Source of the DNA: Blastopirellula retiformator
GTDB taxonomy: Bacteria; Planctomycetota; Planctomycetia; Pirellulales; Pirellulaceae
Reading direction: 5' to 3'
Assembly: GCF_007859755.1 (NCBI RefSeq)
Contig: NZ_SJPF01000001.1
Location: 310,001 to 374,000, forward strand
Length of the DNA stretch: 64,000 nt
The position numbers and the translations under genes are program-made. Below, one piece after another: positions 54,228 to 62,139 of this stretch. The notes beneath the pieces are model-generated. The model saw nothing but the letters and a program-made list of their open reading frames with translations, did no database searches and was not told the origin of the DNA. Position 1 is the stretch's first letter. Each line of letters opens with the position of its first letter.

Positions 54228-55996
54228 GTCGTCTCCTCCCAATCGTCCGAGCTTTCTGTCGACGGGCCATCTTCAGCGCGGCAATAGTGAAACGCCACCA
54301 ACACCGCGGCCGCACTCAAGTAGGCGGCCAGCATGTAGATGGGCGTTTGGCCCGCCGCCATGTCGGGCATCGGATGCCAGACCCATTGGCCCAAACTTCC
54401 ATCGTACCAGAACGGTAGGAAAACCGGACTGCCCGGCAGCGGCGAGTGGATCACGCCGAAGAGGGAGAAAACGCCGCAGACGACAAAGAACCCGGCTGCG
54501 GTTAGCAGCCGTCGATCAATGATCATCGCCAGCGCCGACGCCCACATCAGGCTGGTTAAGATGAACCCGCCCGAGAGCATTCGCAGCGTTTGCAACTTGA
54601 CCCCGAGCGGACCAAAAAAGTTCCCCTGCGAGATCGACTGGATCGTTTCGGCCGACGCTTTCAACTTGTCGAGCCCTTCCGTGTCTGGCGGTAGCGCCTC
54701 GACCGCCGCCGTCAGCTGAGCGGCTTGCCCCATGTATTGTCCTTGAGCGTCATCAACAAAGACCAAGACCAGCGCCGCCAGCGCCGGCACGCAGGCCAGC
54801 GAGACCGCGGCGTAATGTTTTTTGGTGGTGGCGAGAAAGCTTTGCGCGGTGATCTCCAGCCCGATGAAGACCAGGATCGGAAAGACGGTCGACTTGGGGA
54901 CCAGCCAGTAGAGATAGCCGAAGTAACCAATCACCCCGGCCCCGCCGACAAACAGCGCCGTCGCCAAGACGTAAGCCGAGCGACCTCCCATCGCTTTGTA
55001 AGCCGGGTGACCGATATAGGGCGTCGTTTGAATCACGCCGCCGCAGAGGCCCGCGATCAGGGTCGCGATCGCTTCAACCAGAATGATACGGTCGGTATCG
55101 TATTCGTCGCCGACGGCTGCGGCGCTTTCAACGCAGTCGATGCCGCCGATCACCGTTCCCAGGGCAAACGGAATCACTACCGGCAGATAGTTGAGGGCGT
55201 CGCCCATCTGCGCCAGCCAACCAAAGCGAAAGACGGCCAGCCAATCGGTCGGTAGAAGTCCTTCGTGCGGATTGAACGGCATCTCTTCTTTGGCGGCGCC
55301 CAGGATGCCCAGGCCGTTCATGATGTAATAGATCGTGCCGGCGATCAGCAACGCGGCCAGTGCGCCTGGGATTTGTTTCGGCAGGCCGATTCGCGCGACT
55401 AGCGTCGTCAAAATGATCGCCAGGGCGGTCATGCCGACGACCGGATAATGAAGCGATTCGACAAACGGCAGGAAGCTAATCAGGACCAGCGCGACGGCGG
55501 CTAGCGATCCTAGCAAGCCAGCACGGGGGAGGAATTTTCGGATCCAACCTGACCCGAAAGCGCACAACACCTTGAAGATACCGCTGAGAACGATCGAGCA
55601 AATCCCGATATGCCACGTATAAACAGCGGCCTCTGTATCTCCGAGTTGTAAAATGTGCTGAGCGTGGATAAAGGCAGGGCCGAGCACAAAGAAAACCATG
55701 CCGAACGTGCTGGGCGTATCGAGCCCTAAAGGCATAGCAGTAACGTCGTTGCGTCCGGTTCTGCGGGCCAGGGCGAGGGCCATCACGAAGAAGGCCAAGT
55801 CGCCGACCAGCACGCCAATCGCGGTTCCCGGCGCCATGTGCGAGATCGCGAAGTTTGTAGGAAAGTCAAAAACCGTTGCTAGCAGCCCAATCGTTAAAAG
55901 CAGATCGGCGATGTTATCTAACATCAAGCCAAAGAAGGCGTTAACGTCGCCAGCAGCGGCCCACGTGGGAGTCTTTTTCGTCATTTTTGCCGCCAT
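54224..55996 (-). CDS. NCS2-like (xanthine/uracil/AzgA-type) permease
   Basis: 590 residues with 12 to 14 membrane helices. GDVNAFFGLMLDNIADLLLT at the start, DVTAMPLGLDTPSTFGMVFF near 85 and the repeated helix pairs recall the NCS2 nucleobase permeases, but the central VESAAAVGDEYDTDRIILVE segment and the large soluble loop near 430-470 are less typical. The substrate may be a nucleobase, sulfate-like anion or something else. Cotranscribed with the methyltransferase downstream. Confidence 0.75.
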   Translation of the reverse strand: MAAKMTKKTPTWAAAGDVNAFFGLMLDNIADLLLTIGLLATVFDFPTNFAISHMAPGTAIGVLVGDLAFFVMALALARRTGRNDVTAMPLGLDTPSTFGMVFFVLGPAFIHAQHILQLGDTEAAVYTWHIGICSIVLSGIFKVLCAFGSGWIRKFLPRAGLLGSLAAVALVLISFLPFVESLHYPVVGMTALAIILTTLVARIGLPKQIPGALAALLIAGTIYYIMNGLGILGAAKEEMPFNPHEGLLPTDWLAVFRFGWLAQMGDALNYLPVVIPFALGTVIGGIDCVESAAAVGDEYDTDRIILVEAIATLIAGLCGGVIQTTPYIGHPAYKAMGGRSAYVLATALFVGGAGVIGYFGYLYWLVPKSTVFPILVFIGLEITAQSFLATTKKHYAAVSLACVPALAALVLVFVDDAQGQYMGQAAQLTAAVEALPPDTEGLDKLKASAETIQSISQGNFFGPLGVKLQTLRMLSGGFILTSLMWASALAMIIDRRLLTAAGFFVVCGVFSLFGVIHSPLPGSPVFLPFWYDGSLGQWVWHPMPDMAAGQTPIYMLAAYLSAAAVLVAFHYCRAEDGPSTESSDDWEETT

Positions 55997-56233
55997 GGCA
56001 TGGTGTTTGCAATTAGGTTCGATCGTGAGTTTAGGAGGCTAGTCGCACGCTGTCAAATCGGCGGATTTTGCTCCCTTCGAGCGTTTGACCAGAACATTCA
56101 TGGTAGGATGTCCGGCAAACTGATCCGCCGACAAGCGAGCGACGATCCAGGAGGACATCTGTGAAGAGCAGATGAAATCCGGGCCTTTTTGGAATGGAAG
56201 TCGAACCGTCGCCCACTTGCCGCGTATTTAATC

Positions 56234-56887
56234 ATGACAGCCACACTTGAAATGACGCAGAGCGCTTCGGAGTTTACCTACCTCGAACCGATGTCCGACG
56301 AAGATTTGATTCTCGGATACCGGGAAACGGGGGATCGTGAGCTTTTTGAATGCCTCGTCAATCGCTACGAGCGGGAGTTGTTCAACTACCTGCGGCGCTA
56401 TCTGAACGACGCTGAAATGGCGGAAGACGCCTTTCAGGCCACCTTTTTACAGGTGCACCTGAAATGCGAGTCCTTCGAGGAAGGACGCCGATTCCGCCCC
56501 TGGCTTTACACGATCGCCACCAACCAGGCGATCGATGCCCAGCGACGTTCTAAACGGCATCGCATGATCAGCTTGGATCGCTCTGGCCGAGATGACGCGG
56601 ACGAAATTGGAGGTCTAGTCGACCTGCTCGTCAGCGGCGAACCGGCCCCAGCCGCGCAGATTGACGATGCAGAGCGCCAGACGTACATGCAAGAGGCGGT
56701 CAAGCAACTGCCGGAATCGTTGCAAGAAGTCGTGATCCTGGTTTACTACCAGGGTCTGAAATACCGCGAAGCGGCCGACGTCTTGGGGATTCCGGTCGGA
56801 ACTGTCAAAAGCCGACTGCATTCCGCGGTGGTCAAGCTGACCGAAGCTTGGAACCGCACTTACGCCAACGACGAAAAAAATGCGTGA
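56234..56887 (+). CDS. ECF-like RNA polymerase sigma factor
   Basis: 217 residues from ATG 56234. Region 2 has LFNYLRRYLNDAEMAEDAFQ, then ATFLQVHLK and FRPWLYTIATNQAIDAQRRS (core binding and -10 recognition). Region 4 contains LPESLQEVVILVYYQGLKYR, then EAADVLGIPVGTVKSRLHSA, the -35-binding helix-turn-helix. There is no region 1.1 or full region 3, so it is of the extracytoplasmic-function type. The stop lies eight bases inside the next gene, which encodes a membrane protein with an anti-sigma-like N-terminus, a normal sigma/anti-sigma arrangement. Confidence 0.92.
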   Translation: MTATLEMTQSASEFTYLEPMSDEDLILGYRETGDRELFECLVNRYERELFNYLRRYLNDAEMAEDAFQATFLQVHLKCESFEEGRRFRPWLYTIATNQAIDAQRRSKRHRMISLDRSGRDDADEIGGLVDLLVSGEPAPAAQIDDAERQTYMQEAVKQLPESLQEVVILVYYQGLKYREAADVLGIPVGTVKSRLHSAVVKLTEAWNRTYANDEKNA

Positions 56888-57902
56888 CAATCTCTTAGGT
56901 TATCTGCTGAACGCCCTCGAAGAGGACGAAGCGCGCGACGTCGAAGTGCTGGCCGAGCGCGATCCCGAAATTCAACACGATCTACAGCGACTACGTTCGC
57001 ACGTCCGCCTGTTGGACGACAGTTGGGTCGATGTCTCTCCGCCCGCCGGTTTAGCCGCGCGGGCATGTGCGTTTCTTGATGCGCCTGCCGAGGTTGCGGT
57101 GGCGGATGATCCGGCCGAGGCCGTGGTCGCGGAGACGCCGATTGACGAGAAGCCGGTTCCTCGCAGCAGCCGCGCCTTCTCGGCCATGACCAGCGATTCG
57201 TCCCGATTTACGATGGCCGATATGTTGGTTGCGGCCGGTGCTTGCGTCGCCGCCGCGGTCATCTTCTTCCCGGCCTTAGCGAGTAGCCGGATGTTGGCGT
57301 CACGACTGCAGTGCGAAAACAATCTGCACCAGGTCGGCATGGCGCTACATGACTTCGCCTATCAGAACAAACAGCAGGCCTACCCGGCGATCGACACCGA
57401 CGGTCCCGCCGATTTCGCCGGCTCGTTTGGCCTGCCGCTAGTCGAGCAGGGGCATTTGAAATCGCCGGAGTTTCTCAGCTGCGCCGCCAATCGAAACGAG
57501 AACAGCAAATTTCGCCTGCCGACGCTAAAAGAGGTCGCCCAAGCCGCGCCGGAACAAATTCCTGGTTTGCGGGCCAATTTCAACCTGGTCTACAACTACA
57601 ACCTCGGCACGCAGCACAACGGACGCGTCATCGCGCCGAAGATGCAAGGCCGGGCCGATTACCCGGTCGTATCCGACATCGTGCATGTTGGAGACAAAGG
57701 CAAACTTGCCCCCAAAGGCCATGGGGTAACCGGGGTCAATATTCTCTTCGATGATGGCCGCGTCGAATTCATCCGCCTGGATGAGATTCCCGAACTGGTC
57801 CGTCAGTATTACTTCAACGATCTCGGCAAGGTCGAAGCCGGCGTTAACGAGAACGATCCGGTTCTCGGCAGCGGCTTTACCAAAGCTCTTTCCAGCCGTT
57901 AA
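56880..57902 (+). CDS. Probable membrane anti-sigma factor with DUF1559-like outer domain
   Basis: 340 residues. The cytoplasmic N-terminus (1-90) is a short helical unit starting MRDNLLGYLLNALEEDEARD, typical in position and size of zinc-less anti-sigma domains. One membrane helix lies at about 118-136. The outer part contains LQCENNLHQVGMALHDFAYQ, which matches the DUF1559 hallmark, and ends with GVTGVNILFDDGRVEFIRLD, matching the DUF1559 GxxNxLFxDGSVxFI end. So a pseudopilin-like domain without a pilin leader has been fused behind an anti-sigma unit. The gene overlaps the sigma gene by 8 bp. Confidence 0.75.
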   Translation: MRDNLLGYLLNALEEDEARDVEVLAERDPEIQHDLQRLRSHVRLLDDSWVDVSPPAGLAARACAFLDAPAEVAVADDPAEAVVAETPIDEKPVPRSSRAFSAMTSDSSRFTMADMLVAAGACVAAAVIFFPALASSRMLASRLQCENNLHQVGMALHDFAYQNKQQAYPAIDTDGPADFAGSFGLPLVEQGHLKSPEFLSCAANRNENSKFRLPTLKEVAQAAPEQIPGLRANFNLVYNYNLGTQHNGRVIAPKMQGRADYPVVSDIVHVGDKGKLAPKGHGVTGVNILFDDGRVEFIRLDEIPELVRQYYFNDLGKVEAGVNENDPVLGSGFTKALSSR

Positions 57903-58033
57903 GATCCGGCGAATCGAGAAATTTAGTGGAATTGATCGTTACTTTAACGTCATTCTAGGCTAAATTAGGGAGGCCTCAGAGAATGAGGTCCCCCTCTTCC
58001 CCCCGGAACACCTGTTTTTTCGATAGACGTACC

Positions 58034-58282
58034 ATGCGCCGCAGTGGCGAAACGACGACGACTTACGCGCGTAATCTGATCCAAGATTCTGTACGACTTG
58101 GTTTCTTCATCGGCGCTGGACTCGGCATCCTGGCCGGAGCGGCGGTTGGCGTCTACATGGACGAGAACCTCCTCTGCCAGGCAGTCGGACTCGGCGCTGG
58201 CGGCAGCCTTGGCGCCCTTAGTGGGTGGCGCAACGGACTGAAGCGAGCCCGGATGGCGGCGTCGCAGGTTTCTGTCGGTTAG
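58034..58282 (+). CDS. Small glycine-rich membrane protein
   Basis: 82 residues from ATG 58034. A basic start MRRSGETTTTYARN, then two hydrophobic glycine-rich segments (about 23-41 and 50-65) that look like a glycine-zipper pair. Family not recognised. Stands alone between the anti-sigma gene and family-2 repeat copy B. Confidence 0.6.
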   Translation: MRRSGETTTTYARNLIQDSVRLGFFIGAGLGILAGAAVGVYMDENLLCQAVGLGAGGSLGALSGWRNGLKRARMAASQVSVG

Positions 58283-58338
58283 CGGACGAATCTTTCGCAA
58301 CCTTCTGCTTGGCCTTTCTCGTGCGATAATGTAGTGAC

Positions 58339-58500
58339 TAGCGCGTTTTTCTGATCGCTGTAGCGTTTCTGGCGTTGGTGAGGCAAGCTGGTCAAGGCGA
58401 CCGAAGCAGGCGAGTCCTCAAGATTCGTCGATGCAGGTCAACGCCGACCAGCGCGGCCGCAACCAGCCAGAACGATACAGATGGAGGAAAACCGCTCTAG
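58339..58500 (-). repeat. Family-2 terminal-inverted-repeat element, copy B (reverse)
   Basis: 162 bp, reverse complement of copies A and C, ending AAACCGCTCTAG. It starts TAGCGCGTTTTTCTG, a slightly diverged left end, and retains the 13-bp internal segment lost in copy A. No target duplication can be read with certainty beyond the TA at each end. Confidence 0.85.
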
Positions 58501-58551
58501 GAGCTTGCTGCGTCTGGACACCAATTCTGCGTCGCCTTTCCGAGAATAACG

Positions 58552-59808
58552 ATGCCAAGACTTCCATCAATTTGCCGACATCGTGTCGGCTGGGTTGGTC
58601 TGTTGCTGGCGGCGACCGCCAACTTCGCTGTTGCAGAAGAGCCGGTCGTGGCGCCAGCGGCGCGGCACCAGCAGGGCAACGCCCAATCAGTCGCCTTTTC
58701 GCCAGACGGGCGGTTGGTCGCGGCCGGTTTTGGCGGCCCCGTTGTAACACGTGATAAGCAACGCGTGAAACAGGGGCGGATCGTCGTGTGGGAAGCGGCG
58801 ACCGGCAAATTGGTTCACCAGGTCGAAGCCTATGGGGATGTCGTCGGCCTCCAGTTCGCAAGCGATGGTCGATCTTGTCTGGTTTCGCGCGTCTATACGC
58901 CCGGCGACAGCGTCGATGACAACGTCAGCCGGTTGATCCCCATTGGCGACGGGGAAGAGACGCGACTTTCTTTCGGCAGAATGTCGTATCTTGCGACCCT
59001 TTCGCCAACGAGCGGCCAGTTCGCGATCGTCAAAGGACGCGACATCGCCCAGGTGTTTGATAGCCTGGCGGCGGACGAAATGATGGGAGAGGTTCACGAG
59101 TTATCGATCGTCGATTCGTATTCGGCCAGTGCGTTGGCGTTTGCAAGCGATGGCAAGACGTTCGCCGCCGTTCATGGTCGACTCGAGCCGATCTTGCGCA
59201 AGGACGGAACGTTGGCGTTAAGAGCCCGCGCGATTCGCAATGACGTGCTGACACTGTTTGAAACGACGACCTGGTCAGTGCAAGACTCGGTGGTGAACGA
59301 AGAGCTGCTCGACTGCACGGCGCTGGCGGTCTCACGTGACGCCCGCTGGATCGCGACTGGGCATCCCGGCGGCATTGCCCGCGTCTGGGACGGCCGCACG
59401 TTGCAAAAAAAGGAGGAGATGAATCTTCAGGCGGAGACGGCGGTGCTGCCCCGGTTTGCTCCCGATGGAAAGAGGCTGGCGCTACTGACGCAGCCTTCGG
59501 GCGGGCTCACCTGGCGACGGTCGCAAACGCCCAGCGGATTTACGTTCGAGCGCCAATGGAATCAGACGCCCTGCGAACTGGCTCTCTACGAGGCCAAAGA
59601 GTTCCAACTGCAGCGGACGTTTCGCTTGGAGGATGCCGCTTTCGCTACCTATCACGCCAATCGCCCTCGCGCGTCTCTCAATCCAGCCCGTTTGGCGTTC
59701 TCGCCCGATGGAAACAGCATCTTGGTCGGCTGCAACGGCGTGACGCTGCTCGACGCCGAGACGGGCGAAACGATCCGGCAGTTTGACCTGCCGCACGAAG
59801 CGCCTTAA
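58552..59808 (+). CDS. Exported WD40-like beta-propeller protein
   Basis: 418 residues. A signal peptide ends near VGLLLAATANFAVAEE. WD40/YVTN-like blades are visible: AQSVAFSPDGRLVAAGFGGP, GRIVVWEAATGKLVHQVEAY, ALAVSRDARWIATGHPGGIA with RVWDGRTLQKKEEMN, and near the end LAFSPDGNSILVGCNGVTLL. About five or six blades can be counted. Such proteins are common in planctomycetes; a binding role in the periplasm is inferred. Its stop overlaps the terminal codons of the convergent pseudogene. Confidence 0.8.
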   Translation: MPRLPSICRHRVGWVGLLLAATANFAVAEEPVVAPAARHQQGNAQSVAFSPDGRLVAAGFGGPVVTRDKQRVKQGRIVVWEAATGKLVHQVEAYGDVVGLQFASDGRSCLVSRVYTPGDSVDDNVSRLIPIGDGEETRLSFGRMSYLATLSPTSGQFAIVKGRDIAQVFDSLAADEMMGEVHELSIVDSYSASALAFASDGKTFAAVHGRLEPILRKDGTLALRARAIRNDVLTLFETTTWSVQDSVVNEELLDCTALAVSRDARWIATGHPGGIARVWDGRTLQKKEEMNLQAETAVLPRFAPDGKRLALLTQPSGGLTWRRSQTPSGFTFERQWNQTPCELALYEAKEFQLQRTFRLEDAAFATYHANRPRASLNPARLAFSPDGNSILVGCNGVTLLDAETGETIRQFDLPHEAP

Positions 59809-60288
59809 AAGTCAAAGTAGTAGAAGATGAAAATCTGCTTGGCGTTTTCATCGCGGGCGACGACATATTGATCGGCGTCTTCCCCTGGAGATATCGCGGA
59901 CTGGCAAGGAAGGGGTGGCCGATCCACCACGCGTCGGGGAGCCGAGCGATCATCTGTTGCGTCCCTGGATAAAGGGTTTCAATCGGCGTCAGTTCCAACT
60001 GTTCCGTGAGGTATTTGAGCGTCGCCTCAGAATCGGGAAGCCGGATCACGGCCGTTTCGTCCGGCAACGGGTCGAGCTGATAGACTTCCAAATCCGAGTC
60101 GTCGAGACCCGCCGCACGCATCGCCAAGGCGAGGTCTTGAATCGGCAGAGGCCAAGTGGCGCGATCCGAGAGTTGCGTCGGATCGCCAGCGGCGGCTGAC
60201 CAACTGTCCCGATGTAGGCCGCATAGATGCCCAGGACCAGCAACGGGCCGACGAGCACGAAGATCAAGAGCTGGCGCCGCTGCGACAT
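59805..60288 (-). pseudogene. Small membrane-anchored protein, two frameshifts
   Basis: A minus-strand gene in three frames. Frame a, from ATG 60288: SQRRQLLIFVLVGPLLVLGI, then YAAYIGTVGQ, a membrane anchor. Frame b resumes near 60195 with GDPTQLSDRATWPLPIQDLA, then LDDSDLEVYQLDPLPDETAV, and MIARLPDAWWIGHPFLASP. Frame c gives ISPGEDADQYVVARDENAKQ, then IFIFYYFDF and a stop at 59805. Each break needs a single-base change near 60195 and 59910. Family unrecognised. Copy C of the family-2 repeat lies five bases before its start codon. Confidence 0.7.
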
Positions 60289-60293
60289 CGATT

Positions 60294-60454
60294 TAGAGCG
60301 GTTTTCTACCATCTGTATCGTTTTGGCTGGTTGCGGCCGCGCTGGTCGGCGTTGACCTGCATCGACGAACCTTGAGGATTCGCCTGCTTCGGTCGCCTTG
60401 ACCAGCTTGCCTCACCAACGCCAGAAACGCTACAGCGATCAGAAAAACGCTCTA
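60294..60454 (+). repeat. Family-2 terminal-inverted-repeat element, copy C
   Basis: 161 bp, ending TAGAGCGGTTTTCT on the left and AGAAAAACGCTCTA on the right. The right-hand CTA (60452-60454) is, read on the minus strand, the TAG stop codon of the DUF1697 gene. The left end is five bases from the start codon of the frameshifted gene. Confidence 0.9.
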
Positions 60455-60988
60455 ATCTCCGCAGAGCTCCAGCATCTTGCTCACCGTCCGCCAGTTCCGC
60501 GCCGTCGTCGCTACGCCCAGATGACGATCGACCGTCGCCACCAGCTTCGAGCGACCTATGCCGCTCGGCGCATGCAGATAGAGCACTTCTTCTTTCAGCA
60601 AGAACGACTCATCCGCCGCTTTCAGCTTTTCTAGCGCCGTCAGGTCAGGCTGTTTTGCTTTGGCGGTCAGAAAGAAGAAGTGGAGCGTCTTGTGATCGGC
60701 TTCCGCTTCAGGGAAGGGATTGGCGGCGACGATCGTTTCTAGCTGCTTTTGCTCGAGCAACACTACCAGCGGAGCGAACCCCTTTTCCGCTTCGATTGCG
60801 GCGGTGATTTCGCTCGCCAGTTTGGCGCGGCTGCGGCTCTTGCTGTCGAACGCCGCGTTGCCGCTTTGGATGTAGGTTTGGACTCTCGTGCAGCCAAGCG
60901 ACTCGAGAATCGCGGTCAGCTCTTTCATCGGCAGCTTGTTGTCGCCGCCGACGTTGATGCCGCGGAAGAAGGCGAGGTAGCTGGGCAT
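60452..60988 (-). CDS. DUF1697 family protein
   Basis: 178 residues, the normal length. The family opening is clear: YLAFFRGINVGGDNKLPMKE, then LTAILESLGCTRVQTYIQSG and NAAFDSKSRS. The C-terminus (GIGRSKLVATVDRHLGVATT, then ARNWRTVSKML) matches the family's SKL and RNWxT positions. No experimental function is established. The TAG stop is provided by the right end of repeat copy C. The gene begins eight bases after the stop of the exonuclease gene, so the two form an operon. Confidence 0.93.
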   Translation of the reverse strand: MPSYLAFFRGINVGGDNKLPMKELTAILESLGCTRVQTYIQSGNAAFDSKSRSRAKLASEITAAIEAEKGFAPLVVLLEQKQLETIVAANPFPEAEADHKTLHFFFLTAKAKQPDLTALEKLKAADESFLLKEEVLYLHAPSGIGRSKLVATVDRHLGVATTARNWRTVSKMLELCGD

Positions 60989-60996
60989 GGCGGCTG

Positions 60997-61863
60997 CTAC
61001 GACTCCTCTGACTCGTCGGCTGTGGTCTCTGCGTTTGTGGTTTCATCGGTCCACGGATTTTCCCAGCGGCCCCAGCCCGAGAGATACTCTTGGAAGACCG
61101 GCATCTCGGGCGCCCGCTCTTCAAGCCATGACTTGGTTTGCTCGATCAGCTCTTGTTCCCGCTCCAGCGAAATCATCCCCAACAGCACCGCCGTTCGCAG
61201 GAAGACGAAGTAGGTGTCGAGCACGTCGCAGCGGCAGTAGTCGTTGATCTCGGCCAGGCGTCCTTCGTCGTACAGGTCCTGAACCATGTGCCCTTCGATC
61301 CCCATCTTGCCGGGCTTGCCGAGCAAGTTGGCCGCCAGGTTCAAGCCGCCGGTAAAGCGGGTCGCGCCGTAGTTGGTCAGCACGTCATGTAGGTCAAAGT
61401 GGGCGTCGACGTTGTAGCGGTTGCGGGGCTGCTCGAAGCTCTTGCCGTGCACCTGGAACCACTCCGGCACGCTGATCCCAAAGCGAAACGCGGCCAGCTC
61501 GAGCAGCGGCACGTCAAACGAGCGGCCGTTGAAGGTAACGAAGGTGGGACGGCGATACGCTTTCCAGCCGCGCCAGAAGTTCTCGGCAATCACCGGCGGG
61601 CGAAACTGCGGCGCGTCGAGCAGCACCTGATCGACCAGGTTGAACTCGGCGTCGACCTTGGCGATGGCGACCGAGACCGGGATCTGAAAGGTATAGGGGA
61701 TGAAGTCGGACCCCTTTTCGGCCATCAATTCGCCCCGAAACCGAGCAATCGCCTCGGGGGGCGAAAGTCCTTCGCCCGGGTATTTGATCTTCGAGACCAG
61801 CGCCCCATCGGCGACGCTTTCGATATCAAAGACGAAATAGCGAATCGGATTGCCGTTCATCAC
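60997..61863 (-). CDS. PolB-related 3'-5' exonuclease (DEDD)
   Basis: 288 residues. ExoI reads FVFDIES, supplying Asp and Glu; ExoII is in TFVTFNGRSFDVPLLELAAF; ExoIII is NDYCRCDVLDTYFVF, with Tyr and Asp. DLHDVLTNYG and the IEGHMVQDLYDEGRLAEIND segment are typical of the stand-alone exonucleases related to the proofreading domain of DNA polymerase B (PF10108). It should be a Mg/Mn-dependent 3'-5' DNA exonuclease. An acidic C-terminal tail (TTADESEES) follows. Upstream of DUF1697 in the same operon. Confidence 0.9.
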   Translation of the reverse strand: MMNGNPIRYFVFDIESVADGALVSKIKYPGEGLSPPEAIARFRGELMAEKGSDFIPYTFQIPVSVAIAKVDAEFNLVDQVLLDAPQFRPPVIAENFWRGWKAYRRPTFVTFNGRSFDVPLLELAAFRFGISVPEWFQVHGKSFEQPRNRYNVDAHFDLHDVLTNYGATRFTGGLNLAANLLGKPGKMGIEGHMVQDLYDEGRLAEINDYCRCDVLDTYFVFLRTAVLLGMISLEREQELIEQTKSWLEERAPEMPVFQEYLSGWGRWENPWTDETTNAETTADESEES

Positions 61864-62139
61864 GCGAGTCCTTCCTGCAGAGTATTGTCGTGCAGGTTAC
61901 CAGATTCACGAGCAAAAGGCGATTAGCCACAGAAGAGCGGAATGTGGCACAAAGCCAGGGCAACGCTACAACTGCGCGAACCGGCTTGCTCGCTCTGCTT
62001 TCCGCTTTACCGTTTCCCTACGCCCCCGTCGCCGCCCGGCTCTCTTTCCACTGCGGAGCGCCGAACATGCGGCGGTATTCGCGACTGAATTGCAATGCGT
62101 TCTCGACGAACGATCTATCGCGATCATCGGGAATGGCCG

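Noticed and set aside
54224-55996. Naming the permease for a specific nucleobase
   Set aside because: The helix pattern fits NCS2-like transporters only loosely and no substrate-specific motif could be recognised.
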